Positions 25,533 to 34,376 of a stretch of 64,000 bases of DNA are shown one piece after another. How positions within the stretch are numbered: position 1 is the first letter of the stretch; each line of letters starts with the position of its first letter. The position numbers and the translations under genes are program-made. The stretch comes from Oscillospiraceae bacterium (GTDB lineage: Bacteria; Bacillota; Clostridia; Oscillospirales; CAG-272). The notes beneath the pieces were generated by a model. The model saw only the letters and a list, made by a program, of their open reading frames with translations. It was not told the DNA's origin and made no database searches. The stretch spans positions 1-64,000 of the forward strand of contig SVQK01000097.1 in NCBI GenBank assembly GCA_015065385.1. Reading direction: 5' to 3'.

Positions 25533-25934
25533 TCAGCCGTCCGCCGGGGGATCCTCCTCAAAGGACCGCGCGAACAGCTCCGCGATCCGCTCCCCCCGCC
25601 CCATCAGGTGGAGCCAGCCGAAGAGGCATTCGAGCCCGGTCGCGGCGCAGTATTCGGCGAGCGTCGCGGACTTCGGAAGGTTGCTGTGGCCCATGTTCCG
25701 CCCGCGCCGGTACGCATCCGCCTCCTCCTCCGACAAGAGAGAAAGAATGCGGGAGGCGGCTTCTGCCTGAACCTTCGCCGTCACATAGCGCAGAGCCTCC
25801 ACGCTCGGCTGACGGACACCGGACTTCACCAGCATTTCCCGGACCGACAGCTCCCAAACCGCGTCGCCGAGATACGCCAGCCGCGCGGGGGAGAGGTGGG
25901 TGGGGTTGAAAGATTTTGCTTCCTTCTGTTCCAT
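25533..25934 (-). CDS. mrnC: Mini-ribonuclease III
   Basis: A 133-residue Mini-III, an RNase III catalytic domain without a dsRNA-binding domain, which in Bacillus matures 23S rRNA ends. Seen: LAYLGDAVWEL (the signature motif with the catalytic Asp), VTAKVQAEAAS, RRGRNMGHSNLPKSA and YCAATGLECLFGWLHL. Length is normal. It is the last gene of the MoxR-DUF58-transglutaminase run, separated from it by a 116-base gap with a strong hairpin. Confidence 0.93.
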   Translation of the reverse strand: MEQKEAKSFNPTHLSPARLAYLGDAVWELSVREMLVKSGVRQPSVEALRYVTAKVQAEAASRILSLLSEEEADAYRRGRNMGHSNLPKSATLAEYCAATGLECLFGWLHLMGRGERIAELFARSFEEDPPADG

Positions 25935-25949
25935 GTTGCTCCAATGAAG

Positions 25950-26006
25950 GCGGGACTGCCAACGGGCCGGTCCGGTTCTTCCCGTCCGCGTCCGCAGCAG
26001 TCCCGC
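25950..26006 (-). terminator. Strong two-part hairpin between the transglutaminase-like gene and mrnC
   Basis: Perfect outer stem GCGGGACTGC (25950-25959) with GCAGTCCCGC (25997-26006) and inner stem ACGGG/CCCGT. No T run follows in the minus direction, so it could be a factor-dependent terminator, an attenuator or a processing site. Confidence 0.5.
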
Positions 26007-26050
26007 GCAGATTCAATGTGTTGTTTTCCTGAGACAGCTGGATCCAGCCG

Positions 26051-29000
26051 TTATACCACGTTCATGAAGTACCGCATGCGGATCTTTTCGAGGAACGGCA
26101 GAGCGGCGTAGACGGAGCTCTGGATTTCCTTCAGATACTCGGCCAGCGTGCCCAGCTCGCGGAAGCTCAGCGTTCCGCCGAATTCTTCCTTCTCGATGAG
26201 GTCCATCACGTCGGTGATCTTGTGCTTGGAAATATCGGCGTAATCCTCGCTGATGCGGACCGCGTACTCCGTCGGCAGCTCGCCCGTCTGCGGAGGAACC
26301 CCGAGACCGGAGAACACGTCGAAGATGCAGTCGGTGATGGCGCGCGCCGAAGTGTGGATGTCGGTCTCGCCCGCCTGATACTTCTGCTCGGAGGTAGCGT
26401 CCTCCACCAGCTTCTGTCTCTTGTAGGAGGCCTTGTTCGCCCGGATCTTGAGGATCGTCCAGACCGCGGCGAGAAGGATCACGACGCCGAGGATCACGGA
26501 GCCCGTGACGATCAGCGCGGTGTAGTCGATCTCGTCCTCTGTGCCGAAGACGATCTCGTCCATGGGCGTCACTTCCGTCGTGGGACGGACCGTGATCTTT
26601 GAACTGTCAAGCCCGGAGGCGGACGTCGAGGATTCCGCGGTGTTGGGATCGTACATTTCCGCCATGTAGGAGGGCGTCACTTCGTACATCACCCAGCCCA
26701 TGGAGGGATAGTAGATCTCGATCCAGGAGTGCGCGTCGTAGTCTCGGACGGAGCTGCGGTAGGTGGAGACCGCTTCGGGGTCGTAGGTGCGGTTCCAGCT
26801 GTCGCAGATATAGCCCTCGTCATACCGGACGGCAAATCCCAGCTCCCTCAGAAGCGCGATGGCGGAGGTGGCGAAGTGGACGCAGTAGCCCTGCTTCACC
26901 TCAAAGAGGAAGGCCTCGAGGTTGGAGGCGGACTCGACGTAGTCCTCGGTCACGGGATTGCCCTCCTCGTCGAGCACGGGCTCACCCGCCTCGTCGTACA
27001 CCGGCCGCTGCTCCACCTCGGGATCGAGCGTGTAGGTGTAATTGTCGCGGAGGTAGTTCAGAACCGCCATGACCGCCGTGTGCCGCGGGAGAAGCGCTCC
27101 GGTGGCCGCGTCGGTGAACCACGAATCGGTGACGTTGCCGTACTTTTCGAGGTTCGTCATCCGCTTGATCTGATTCTCGTTCTTGGTCTCGAGATAGGAC
27201 TTGTCGTGCTCGTACTTTTCGCCCATCACGATGCCGGCTTCGTCAAGGATCTGATGCGCCAGAGACGCGATGGCTTCCGAGCCGAAGGTATTGCGGTAGG
27301 TGTTCTCGGCGTAGTCGCGGTAGTCGAGCTCCTTGTCGAAGGCGTTCATGAAGGTGCGCCGTTCGGAGGAGGTCATTTCGAGGTACCGCGCCACGAGGTT
27401 GTCGAGCTTCGGTTCCTCGTCGGCGCTGACCGTCTGCGTGGACTTGTACTTGTAGCCCCGGGCCTCGCACTCCGCCTCGAACTGCTCGGCGAGGAAGGAG
27501 AGGTCTGTGCCCGTTAGATGGATGGTGCCGAGGATGGTGTCGTATTCGTATTCGCGGTCGTCCTTGAAGAGCAGGTTCCCGGCGATCTCGTTCTGGATGG
27601 TGTCGATGGTCTCTGCGTAGAGCTTCGCCCGGTTGTAGTACCAGATGGAGTTCTCGAGGTTGACGGCCAGATCCGGATGCTTCATGACCGGGTTGAAGGA
27701 GGACACGGAATAGGTGGATTCCTCGTCGAAGAACCGGGAGGAATAAATGCCGTCGTAGTAGGCGGAGTACTTCTTCGACGTGGGTTCGAGGGAGCCGAAG
27801 TCCATGATGCCCAGCCCCGCGTTCATCAGGGACGGGACGAACAGGATCTTCGACGTGCCGCTCCGTCTGCGGACGTGGACCTGGAACACGCGGAACCCGA
27901 AGTTGTCGAGGTTGCGGTACTGATCCACCTTGTTGACGTCCAGCGCGTTCGGATAAACGTACTTGGCGAAGAAATAGGTGATGTTGTCGGGCGTGTAGGC
28001 GGATCCGAACCGTTCGCGGTACGCGATGACCTCGTCGGCGTCGGCGGAGGACCAGAAGTCGGTCTCCATGTCGTAGTCGGATCCGATCCAGCTTCTCATG
28101 TAAACCGGGGCGGCGTAGCTCGCCTCACAGGTGAAGAGCCGCTGTCCGGTGTACTGGGGAGTGTTGAAGTCCACGTTACGGGGATTGAGTTCCGCGACGC
28201 CGCCGTACATGGCGAGGGAGTTCAGGTCCACGTCGTCGCCCATCAGGTAGGCGGTCACATAGGTTCTCACCAGCTGCATCCGGTTGTTGATGACGTCGAT
28301 GATCGGGAAATTCTTCTTCGTCGCCGTCAGCGGGATCCAGATGGCGAGGAACGCGATGATCATCGCCATGACCCCGGCGTATCCGGAGGCGGCGCGGGTC
28401 TTGAAGGCGGCGGTCTCTCCGGCGTTCCGCTCGATCCGGGCTGCCTTTGCAGCAGCTCTTGCGTCCTTTTTCAGGGCGGAGATGGCGGCGGCCTCCTCGG
28501 CGTTGGGCTTCTTCGATTTTTTCAGGGCGGCGGAGCGGGCGCGGATGGCTTTCTTCTGTTCCTTCTTCGCCAGCTTTTCCGCCTTTTTCGCTTCCTTCGC
28601 GGCCTTTTTCGCGTCAATCTTCGCCTGCTTTTCCGCGAGCTTCAGCCGTTTGGCGGCCTTCTTCGCGTCCTCGGCTTCCTTCTTCGCGCGGGCGTAAACG
28701 GCTGCTCTGGCCTTCCTTGCGGCGGACACGGGAGCTCCGGCGGCAATGGTGTCGTTATAGGCGGAAGTGGCGGTGTTTTTCAGATTGCGCTTCGCGGTCT
28801 TTTTCGCTTTCTTCGCGGCCTTTTTCGCGGCCTTCTTCGCTTTCTTCGCTTCCTTCTTCGCCTTCCGCGCGGCGAACACTCCGCCGTAGATGCAGTCGAA
28901 GAGGCAGAGCGCGACGGCTCCGCAGATGAAGATCAGCACGCAGGCCAGACCTTTGTTGGACCGGGTGATGTTGAACATGAACACCGGAACCATGTAGACC

Positions 29001-29686
29001 GCGCAGACAAGGGCAACGCCCCAGGCCCTCACGCGCTTCGCCATGAAGAGCCCGAGGATCAGCCCGGACACGACGATCACGGCGGCGACGAAGAACTTCA
29101 AAAGTTCCGTGCGGTCGTAGGCGAAAGGCTCGTCCTTGATATACTGCATGTAGGTCGTATATCCGGCGGAGGCCATGTTGGAGAACACCAGCTCCCGGGT
29201 GCAGCGGAACGCCTCGAGGACATAGCCGACTGGATCCGGGTAGGCTGCGAAGAGATACGCCGCGATCCCTCCGACCGCAAGGACCGGGGACAGGGCGCGG
29301 CTGATTTTGTGCAGGGACACCGCCATGACGAACAGGGTCACGACCGCGCTCCACAGGGCGATGAACCACGGGGACAGAGTAATGTTATCCGCTTTCGCGC
29401 CGTTGAGAATGACGATCTTCGCCGCGTCGCAGAGGAACAGGTTCAGTCCGAACACGCCCATGAAGAGCGTCAGGGTCCGGAACACCATGCCCACCGCGGT
29501 GTATGCCTTCGTCATCGACGGCGCGGGGGACACGGTCACGGGCTCGAGGGTGGATTCCGCCCGGGCGCGAGCCTGTTTTTTCTGCGCCGCGTCTATTTTA
29601 TCCTGCAGGGACTCGCTTCTGCGCCTGCCTTTGAACAAGCCCGACAGTCCCGCGGGAAATGACGGTTTTTTCGATATCTTATCCAT
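26051..29686 (-). CDS. Giant transglutaminase-like membrane protein (TgpA type) with Lys/Ala-rich cytoplasmic insert
   Basis: A 1211-residue membrane protein. Order of parts: six N-terminal helices (about residues 60-268), a polybasic low-complexity segment of some 155 residues (about 270-425) dominated by AKKAKK- and KKAAK-type repeats, helix seven (about 435-453), a large extracellular region with a transglutaminase core (Cys near 932 in GYCVHFA, His near 986 in DAHSWIE, then YEVTPSY), a last helix near residue 1085 and a cytoplasmic tail. The positive-inside rule puts the insert in the cytoplasm. Relatives without such an insert sit beside MoxR and DUF58 genes in many bacteria, as here; their function is poorly defined but envelope-linked. 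Lysine codons are AAG-rich, matching neighbours, so the insert does not look foreign. Confidence 0.85.
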   Translation of the reverse strand: MDKISKKPSFPAGLSGLFKGRRRSESLQDKIDAAQKKQARARAESTLEPVTVSPAPSMTKAYTAVGMVFRTLTLFMGVFGLNLFLCDAAKIVILNGAKADNITLSPWFIALWSAVVTLFVMAVSLHKISRALSPVLAVGGIAAYLFAAYPDPVGYVLEAFRCTRELVFSNMASAGYTTYMQYIKDEPFAYDRTELLKFFVAAVIVVSGLILGLFMAKRVRAWGVALVCAVYMVPVFMFNITRSNKGLACVLIFICGAVALCLFDCIYGGVFAARKAKKEAKKAKKAAKKAAKKAKKTAKRNLKNTATSAYNDTIAAGAPVSAARKARAAVYARAKKEAEDAKKAAKRLKLAEKQAKIDAKKAAKEAKKAEKLAKKEQKKAIRARSAALKKSKKPNAEEAAAISALKKDARAAAKAARIERNAGETAAFKTRAASGYAGVMAMIIAFLAIWIPLTATKKNFPIIDVINNRMQLVRTYVTAYLMGDDVDLNSLAMYGGVAELNPRNVDFNTPQYTGQRLFTCEASYAAPVYMRSWIGSDYDMETDFWSSADADEVIAYRERFGSAYTPDNITYFFAKYVYPNALDVNKVDQYRNLDNFGFRVFQVHVRRRSGTSKILFVPSLMNAGLGIMDFGSLEPTSKKYSAYYDGIYSSRFFDEESTYSVSSFNPVMKHPDLAVNLENSIWYYNRAKLYAETIDTIQNEIAGNLLFKDDREYEYDTILGTIHLTGTDLSFLAEQFEAECEARGYKYKSTQTVSADEEPKLDNLVARYLEMTSSERRTFMNAFDKELDYRDYAENTYRNTFGSEAIASLAHQILDEAGIVMGEKYEHDKSYLETKNENQIKRMTNLEKYGNVTDSWFTDAATGALLPRHTAVMAVLNYLRDNYTYTLDPEVEQRPVYDEAGEPVLDEEGNPVTEDYVESASNLEAFLFEVKQGYCVHFATSAIALLRELGFAVRYDEGYICDSWNRTYDPEAVSTYRSSVRDYDAHSWIEIYYPSMGWVMYEVTPSYMAEMYDPNTAESSTSASGLDSSKITVRPTTEVTPMDEIVFGTEDEIDYTALIVTGSVILGVVILLAAVWTILKIRANKASYKRQKLVEDATSEQKYQAGETDIHTSARAITDCIFDVFSGLGVPPQTGELPTEYAVRISEDYADISKHKITDVMDLIEKEEFGGTLSFRELGTLAEYLKEIQSSVYAALPFLEKIRMRYFMNVV

Positions 29687-29717
29687 GGGAACCCCTTCTG
29701 ATTATCATGACATGGGT

Positions 29718-31430
29718 TCAGCGGCTCGCGCGCTGCAGGGTGTAATGGCCGCTCTCGTCCTTGACCGCGACCAGCTCCGTGAGATCCACGCCTTCCTGTG
29801 CGAGACGGATCCGGCTCATTTCCACATATTCCCGGCGGATCTTCACGTCCTCGTACCGCTCCTCGGGATTGAAGAGCAGCACTTCCGCCACGCAGCCGGT
29901 GCCCGCGCCTCCGAAGAGTCCGGGGATTGCCGCGTATTTGTTGAGGGACAGAGGGTCGAGGTTGGAGGTGCAGATGCGGATGGTGACGTTCAGCGACTCG
30001 GTGATCAGCGGCAGCAGGCTCGTGACGTTCTCCTTCTCGGAGCACGGCGGAGTCGTTGCGAACACCGGATAGATGGCGTCGAAATCCTCGGGACTGGTCA
30101 GAAGGACTGCCGCGATGCCGCCTTCCTGCCGCCGGTCCGCCCAGATCATCGTGACGTCGTTGCCGTTGCGCAGCTCGTTGAGCGCTGCCGCGATGGACAT
30201 TTCCACCACGCCGTCCGCGCAGAATTCGTCCATATCGGGGGCGTACCGGGGATCGATGATGCCGCCGATGGCGAGAGCCGCCTGCGTTTCCGCGTCCGCG
30301 CGCTTTTTCGCGTTCTCTTCGGCCCGGGCTGCCGCGGTCTCGGGATCCACAATCTCAGCCGCCGCTTTCTTCCTGCCGAAGAGAGGCTTTCTCTCGCGCT
30401 TTTTGCGGGAAGGCTCGCCCGCCTTTGCCGCAGCTGCCGAGTCGATCATTTCGTCGATCATGGCCGCGGTGTCCACGCCTCCCGCGCTCATGCCGGCTCG
30501 CGAGCGCTTCAGGGCTTTCTTCCGCGCGGCCTCGGCTTTCTTCGCCTCTTTATCCGGCTTGGCGGTCTTGAGCTTGACGTGCTTGTCCTTCGGCTTGCGG
30601 GCGGCTTCTCTCTCCGCCTTTTCGCGGGCGGCGCGGGAGCCTTCGTCCTCGAAGACCTCCGGCGGGATGGCCCGGGAGAAGTCGCAGAGCATGTACACGG
30701 ACTGGGAGGTGTTGGTGTTGAAGTCCTTCACCATCAGGGTGCCGTCCACGGCCTTGGAGGAGAGCTTCCAGTGGATGCTCTTGAGGCTGTCGCCGGGGAC
30801 GTATTCGCGGATGTTGCTGATCTCCGCCTTTTCGGTCGAGAACACCAGCTTCGCCGCGTCGTTCGGGATGTCCGTCGCGGAGGTGGCCATCTTCATGTCC
30901 ATGCCCAGCTTGCGCGGGAAGACCATGACGTTCTGATAGATATCCACGTCCAGACGGATGGAGAACATTCCTAAAAAATCGGAGATATAAAGGCAGCGGA
31001 CGCCGATCTCATACGTCCCGCGGTACCGGAAGGAGGTCTCATGATCCACGGTGTAGGTTCCCATGGGAGCAAGACTCATGGTCAGGGACTGTTCGGTACA
31101 GCGGACGCCGTCGGGCTGGGGAACGCTCACCACGGCCTCGATAAAGGGGTAGGCGAAGGGGGAGGCGTTGATGATGCGGAGCTCGTACTTCACCGGCTGC
31201 AGCTTCTCGACCTTGGAGATGTCGGAGCTGACGTAGATCCGGATGAGGGCTTTTCCCACCAGAACGTAAATCACGGACAGGATGGGCAGAAGCACGAGAA
31301 ACCAGAACAGCACGGCGGAGGCAGTCGCGCGCAGCGCCTGTGTGAAGATCAGCGCGAAAACAAGCAGCAGCGCGTACAGGATCGCAGGCCTGCGGAACCT
31401 GACGAGCGGTCTTTTTTTCACATTATCCAT
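29718..31430 (-). CDS. DUF58 membrane protein with Lys-rich insert
   Basis: A 570-residue protein: two N-terminal helices (about 15-58), a beta domain, and the DUF58 signature REYVPGDSLKSIHWKLSSK near residue 206, after which a VWA-like fold should continue. Between about residues 261 and 387 it is interrupted by a charged, Lys/Ala/Glu-rich segment (KPKDKHVKLKTAKPDKEAKK and similar, plus SRKKRERKPLFGRKK), then the fold resumes (MSIAAALNELRNGNDVTMIWADRR). DUF58 proteins are membrane partners of MoxR ATPases. Upstream is MoxR (50 bases), downstream the transglutaminase-like gene (31 bases). The ribosome site is weak, suggesting coupling to MoxR translation. Confidence 0.86.
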   Translation of the reverse strand: MDNVKKRPLVRFRRPAILYALLLVFALIFTQALRATASAVLFWFLVLLPILSVIYVLVGKALIRIYVSSDISKVEKLQPVKYELRIINASPFAYPFIEAVVSVPQPDGVRCTEQSLTMSLAPMGTYTVDHETSFRYRGTYEIGVRCLYISDFLGMFSIRLDVDIYQNVMVFPRKLGMDMKMATSATDIPNDAAKLVFSTEKAEISNIREYVPGDSLKSIHWKLSSKAVDGTLMVKDFNTNTSQSVYMLCDFSRAIPPEVFEDEGSRAAREKAEREAARKPKDKHVKLKTAKPDKEAKKAEAARKKALKRSRAGMSAGGVDTAAMIDEMIDSAAAAKAGEPSRKKRERKPLFGRKKAAAEIVDPETAAARAEENAKKRADAETQAALAIGGIIDPRYAPDMDEFCADGVVEMSIAAALNELRNGNDVTMIWADRRQEGGIAAVLLTSPEDFDAIYPVFATTPPCSEKENVTSLLPLITESLNVTIRICTSNLDPLSLNKYAAIPGLFGGAGTGCVAEVLLFNPEERYEDVKIRREYVEMSRIRLAQEGVDLTELVAVKDESGHYTLQRASR

Positions 31431-31480
31431 AGTTGGCCCGTTTCTTTCATGAGGTTATTGGAGGTGATGGGCGGCGCGGA

Positions 31481-32455
31481 TTATCTCTTGGTCTTGAAGG
31501 GGGCCTCCACGGTGCGGAGCACTTCGCCGAGAATATCCGCCTGGGACTCGCGGTTGAGACGGGCCTCCTGGCTCAGAACGATACGATGGGCGATGCCTGG
31601 GGTGAATACGAAGGCGATGTCCTCTGGGAGCACATAGTCGCGGCCGCGGAGGAACGCGTACGCCTGAGAGAGCTTCATGAGCAGGAGGGACGCGCGGGGA
31701 GAAGCGCCGAGGGAGAGCTTCGGAGACTTTCTCGTGGCGTGAACCAGACGGACGATGTAGCGGCAGATCTCCGGCTCAAGGGCGATCTGCTGGCAGGCGG
31801 CGCGGATCCCGCGGATGGTTTCGACGTCCGTGACGGCGTTGACCTTTTCGAGCGGGTTGATGCCGCGGCGGTCGGAAATGATGTTGACCTCCTCGTCCTC
31901 GGTGGGATATCCCATGGAAAGGCGGATGGCGAAACGGTCCATCTGCGCCTCGGGCAGCGGATAGGTGCCGACGTAGCCGGTCGGGTTCTGGGTAGCGATG
32001 ACCATGAAGGGATCGGGAACGCGGTAGGTCGTGCCGTCCACGGTGACCTTCGCTTCTTCCATCGCCTCAAGCAGCGCGGACTGGGTCTTCGGCGAGGCGC
32101 GGTTGATTTCGTCCGCCAGAAGGATGTTGGTCATGACCAAGCCTTCGCGGAACTCGAACATTTCCTTCTGCCGGTTGTACACGTTGAAACCGGTGATATC
32201 GGACGCCATGACGTCGGGCGTGAACTGGGCGCGGTTGAAATCAAGCCCGGCGGAACGCGCCAGAGCGGCGGCCAGCGTGGTTTTGCCGGTGCCGGGGACG
32301 TCCTCGATCAGGACATGGCCGCCGGAAAGCATGGCGGTGACCAGAAGAACGATCTCGTTGTGCTTGCCGATCACGACCTTCTCCACTTCGGAGATCAGTG
32401 CCTGCGCGGCTTTGTAGGAGCTTTCGGGGACGGAGATTTTGTTTTCGTTTGCCAT
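31481..32455 (-). CDS. MoxR family AAA+ ATPase
   Basis: A 324-residue AAA+ ATPase of the MoxR class, chaperone-like partners of DUF58/VWA proteins. Seen: Walker A DVPGTGKTT near residue 53, Walker B LLADEINRASPKTQSALLEAMEE, sensor 1 IATQNP, arginine-finger region PEAQMDRF and the C-terminal lid with LGASPRASLLL. Start is uncertain: the ATG at 32455 begins the conserved fold but lacks a near ribosome site, whereas the ATG at 32482 directly abuts GGGAGG. First gene of the operon, with its own promoter and a leader of about 75 bases. Confidence 0.92.
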   Translation of the reverse strand: MANENKISVPESSYKAAQALISEVEKVVIGKHNEIVLLVTAMLSGGHVLIEDVPGTGKTTLAAALARSAGLDFNRAQFTPDVMASDITGFNVYNRQKEMFEFREGLVMTNILLADEINRASPKTQSALLEAMEEAKVTVDGTTYRVPDPFMVIATQNPTGYVGTYPLPEAQMDRFAIRLSMGYPTEDEEVNIISDRRGINPLEKVNAVTDVETIRGIRAACQQIALEPEICRYIVRLVHATRKSPKLSLGASPRASLLLMKLSQAYAFLRGRDYVLPEDIAFVFTPGIAHRIVLSQEARLNRESQADILGEVLRTVEAPFKTKR

Positions 32456-32538
32456 GGTGCGTGCGCGGCCTCGGGACCGCATCCTCCCATTCGTTTAGGT
32501 ATTTGAATTTGGTAAAGGTTACACTTTGCTGTTTATGG

Positions 32539-32567
32539 ATTTTACCATATTTCCGGCGGAAATACAA
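32539..32567 (-). promoter_or_regulatory. Sigma-A promoter of the MoxR operon
   Basis: Minus strand: TTGTAT (32567-32562), 17-base spacer, TAAAAT (32544-32539). Confidence 0.75.
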
Positions 32568-32628
32568 TAGCGATTCCGTGAACATTGCGATTTTTTAGCT
32601 GATTTTTCGCGTCAGGATCCTCCCCGGG

Positions 32629-32667
32629 AACCGGCGGGGAGAGCGAAGGGGATCCTTCCCCGGTTTT
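32629..32667 (+). terminator. Terminator-like hairpin in the divergent region
   Basis: AACC and GGGGA (32629-32640, with a three-base bulge) pair with TCCCC and GGTT (32657-32665), followed by two further T. No plus-strand gene lies upstream, so it may end an unseen small transcript or be fortuitous. Confidence 0.4.
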
Positions 32668-32823
32668 CTATTATACATGATCCGGCCCGGGATCGGGGGA
32701 AAGTCGAAAAGAATTTACAAATCCCGCGCTGAATGTTCTCAATTCGATTGCGCGGCGCGTCCCCTTTTCTCCCTCCGTGAGCCCCGCCGGGTGAAAAAAG
32801 TTGCCGAATCTTTTCCGCTCTTC

Positions 32824-32852
32824 TTGTATTGGCGGGCCGGATGTGATATACT
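32824..32852 (+). promoter_or_regulatory. Sigma-A promoter of the flavoprotein operon
   Basis: TTGTAT (32824-32829) and TATACT (32847-32852), 17-base spacer, 61 bases before the start codon. Confidence 0.78.
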
Positions 32853-32913
32853 GAACGGGAATCACCGGGACTCCGCCGCGCGCGGGATCCGCGGACACAG
32901 GACGGTACAAGTC

Positions 32914-34371
32914 ATGCTTTACGACGTATTGATTATCGGCGCCGGATGCACGGGCGTCATGACGGCGAGGCTGCTTTCCATGAAGAATGTGAAGGTCGCC
33001 GTAGCGGAGGCGCGCTGCGACGTGGCCATGGGAGCGACCTGCGCCAACTCCGCCATCGTCCACGCCGGTTACGACGCCAAGCCCGGCACGCTCAAGGCGA
33101 AGCTCAACGTACGGGGCAACACCCTTATGAAAGCCCTCGGCGCGCAGCTCGGCGTGGAGGTGAAGAACGTCGGTTCCCATGTGGTGGGATTCGGCGAAGA
33201 GGATCTTCCGAAGCTGAAGGAGCTCTATGAGCGCGGCATTGCAAACGGCGTCCCGGGCCTTGAGATCATCGGTCAGGACGCGCTCCGCCGGATGGAACCG
33301 CGCATTTCCGAAGAGGCCACGCATTCCCTCTGGGCACCCTCCGCCGCCATCACCTGTCCCTACGGCATCACCATCGCCGCCGCGGAGAACGCGGTCACAA
33401 ACGGCGTCGATTTCTATTTCAACTTCAAGGTTTCCGCATCCGTACGGGACGGGGAGGGATTCGCCGTGTCCGACGGGGAGAAGACCATCCGGGCGCGGTA
33501 TGTGGTCAACTGCGCGGGTGTCCATTCCGCCGAGCTTGCCGGGATCCTCGGGGAGCGCGATTTCCCGATCACCATCACGCCCCGCCGCGGCGAGTACTAT
33601 ATCCTCGACAAGAACGCGGGGCATCTGGCGAACTCCACGCTCTTCGTGTGTCCCTCCGACCGCGGCAAGGGCATTCTCGTCTCCCCGACCGTGGACGGCA
33701 ACCTGATCGTCGGCCCGAACGCCTATCCCATCGAGGACGGCGACGACCGGGCGACCACGGCGGCAGGCCTTGCGGAAATCACGGCGGGCGCGAAGCGGAT
33801 CATGCCCACCGTCCCCATGAACATGGCCATCACCTCGTTCGCGGGCGTGCGGGCCACTCCGAATATCTACGACTTCTATCTCAAACGCTCGGAGCAGGTC
33901 CCCGGCCTCATCCACGCGGTGGGCGTCGAGTCCCCCGGATTCGCGTCCTCCCCTGCCACGGCGGAGTATCTCGTCGGACTGCTGGAGGAGGCGGGGCTCA
34001 AGCTGACGGACAAGGAGAGCTATATCCCCACGCGGCGTCCCGACGGCAACCACATCCAGTTCAACCGTCTGAGCGAAGAGGAAAAAGCGGAGCTGTGCCG
34101 GAAGAACCCGGCCTACGGCAAGATCGTCTGCCGCTGCGAGACCGTCACCGAGGGGGATCTGCTCGACATGCTCGACGCGCCCATCCCCGCCGTCACCATC
34201 GATATGATGAAAAAGAGACTGCGGGCCGGCATGGGTCGCTGTCAGGGCGGATTCTGCTCGCCGAGAGTGGCCGCCCTCATCGCGGAGCGCACCGGGATGG
34301 GGCTCGAAAACGTGACCAAGCACGGCGGCGGTTCATGGCTCGTGACGAAGCGGACCGACGGGGAGGAATGA
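32914..34371 (+). CDS. FAD-dependent oxidoreductase with BFD-like [2Fe-2S] domain (GlpA-like glycerol-3-phosphate dehydrogenase)
   Basis: A 485-residue flavoprotein: N-terminal dinucleotide loop IIGAGCTGVMTARLLS, DAO-type fold with NSAIVHAGYDAKPGTLKAKL and RRGEYYILD, then a C-terminal BFD-like module with four cysteines (CRCETVTEGD and RCQGGFC) expected to bind a [2Fe-2S] cluster. Relatives are annotated as anaerobic glycerol-3-phosphate or hydroxyglutarate-type dehydrogenases. It is the first of three genes: its TGA overlaps a possible ATG of the next gene, and a DUF1667 gene follows, a known three-gene set in Clostridia. Substrate is inferred from the family only. Confidence 0.9.
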   Translation: MLYDVLIIGAGCTGVMTARLLSMKNVKVAVAEARCDVAMGATCANSAIVHAGYDAKPGTLKAKLNVRGNTLMKALGAQLGVEVKNVGSHVVGFGEEDLPKLKELYERGIANGVPGLEIIGQDALRRMEPRISEEATHSLWAPSAAITCPYGITIAAAENAVTNGVDFYFNFKVSASVRDGEGFAVSDGEKTIRARYVVNCAGVHSAELAGILGERDFPITITPRRGEYYILDKNAGHLANSTLFVCPSDRGKGILVSPTVDGNLIVGPNAYPIEDGDDRATTAAGLAEITAGAKRIMPTVPMNMAITSFAGVRATPNIYDFYLKRSEQVPGLIHAVGVESPGFASSPATAEYLVGLLEEAGLKLTDKESYIPTRRPDGNHIQFNRLSEEEKAELCRKNPAYGKIVCRCETVTEGDLLDMLDAPIPAVTIDMMKKRLRAGMGRCQGGFCSPRVAALIAERTGMGLENVTKHGGGSWLVTKRTDGEE

Positions 34372-34376
34372 CGAAC

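Larger units (their letters stand above)
32456..32913. other. Intergenic region between divergent operons
   Basis: About 460 bases without a gene. It holds the MoxR leader and promoter on the left, the flavoprotein promoter on the right, and in between a GC-rich inverted repeat that resembles a plus-strand terminator although no plus-strand gene precedes it. The stretch 32670-32820 shows nothing I can identify. Confidence 0.6.

Noticed and set aside
28560..28880. A repetitive stretch of CTTCTTCGC-like units resembling a tandem repeat or CRISPR-like array.
   Set aside because: It is the lysine/alanine-rich coding insert of the transglutaminase-like protein; units are irregular and in frame, with no constant repeat and unique spacers.
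34368..34376. An earlier ATG for the second flavoprotein gene.
   Set aside because: It directly abuts the GGGAGG ribosome site (one base apart); the ATG at 34377 has the right spacing.
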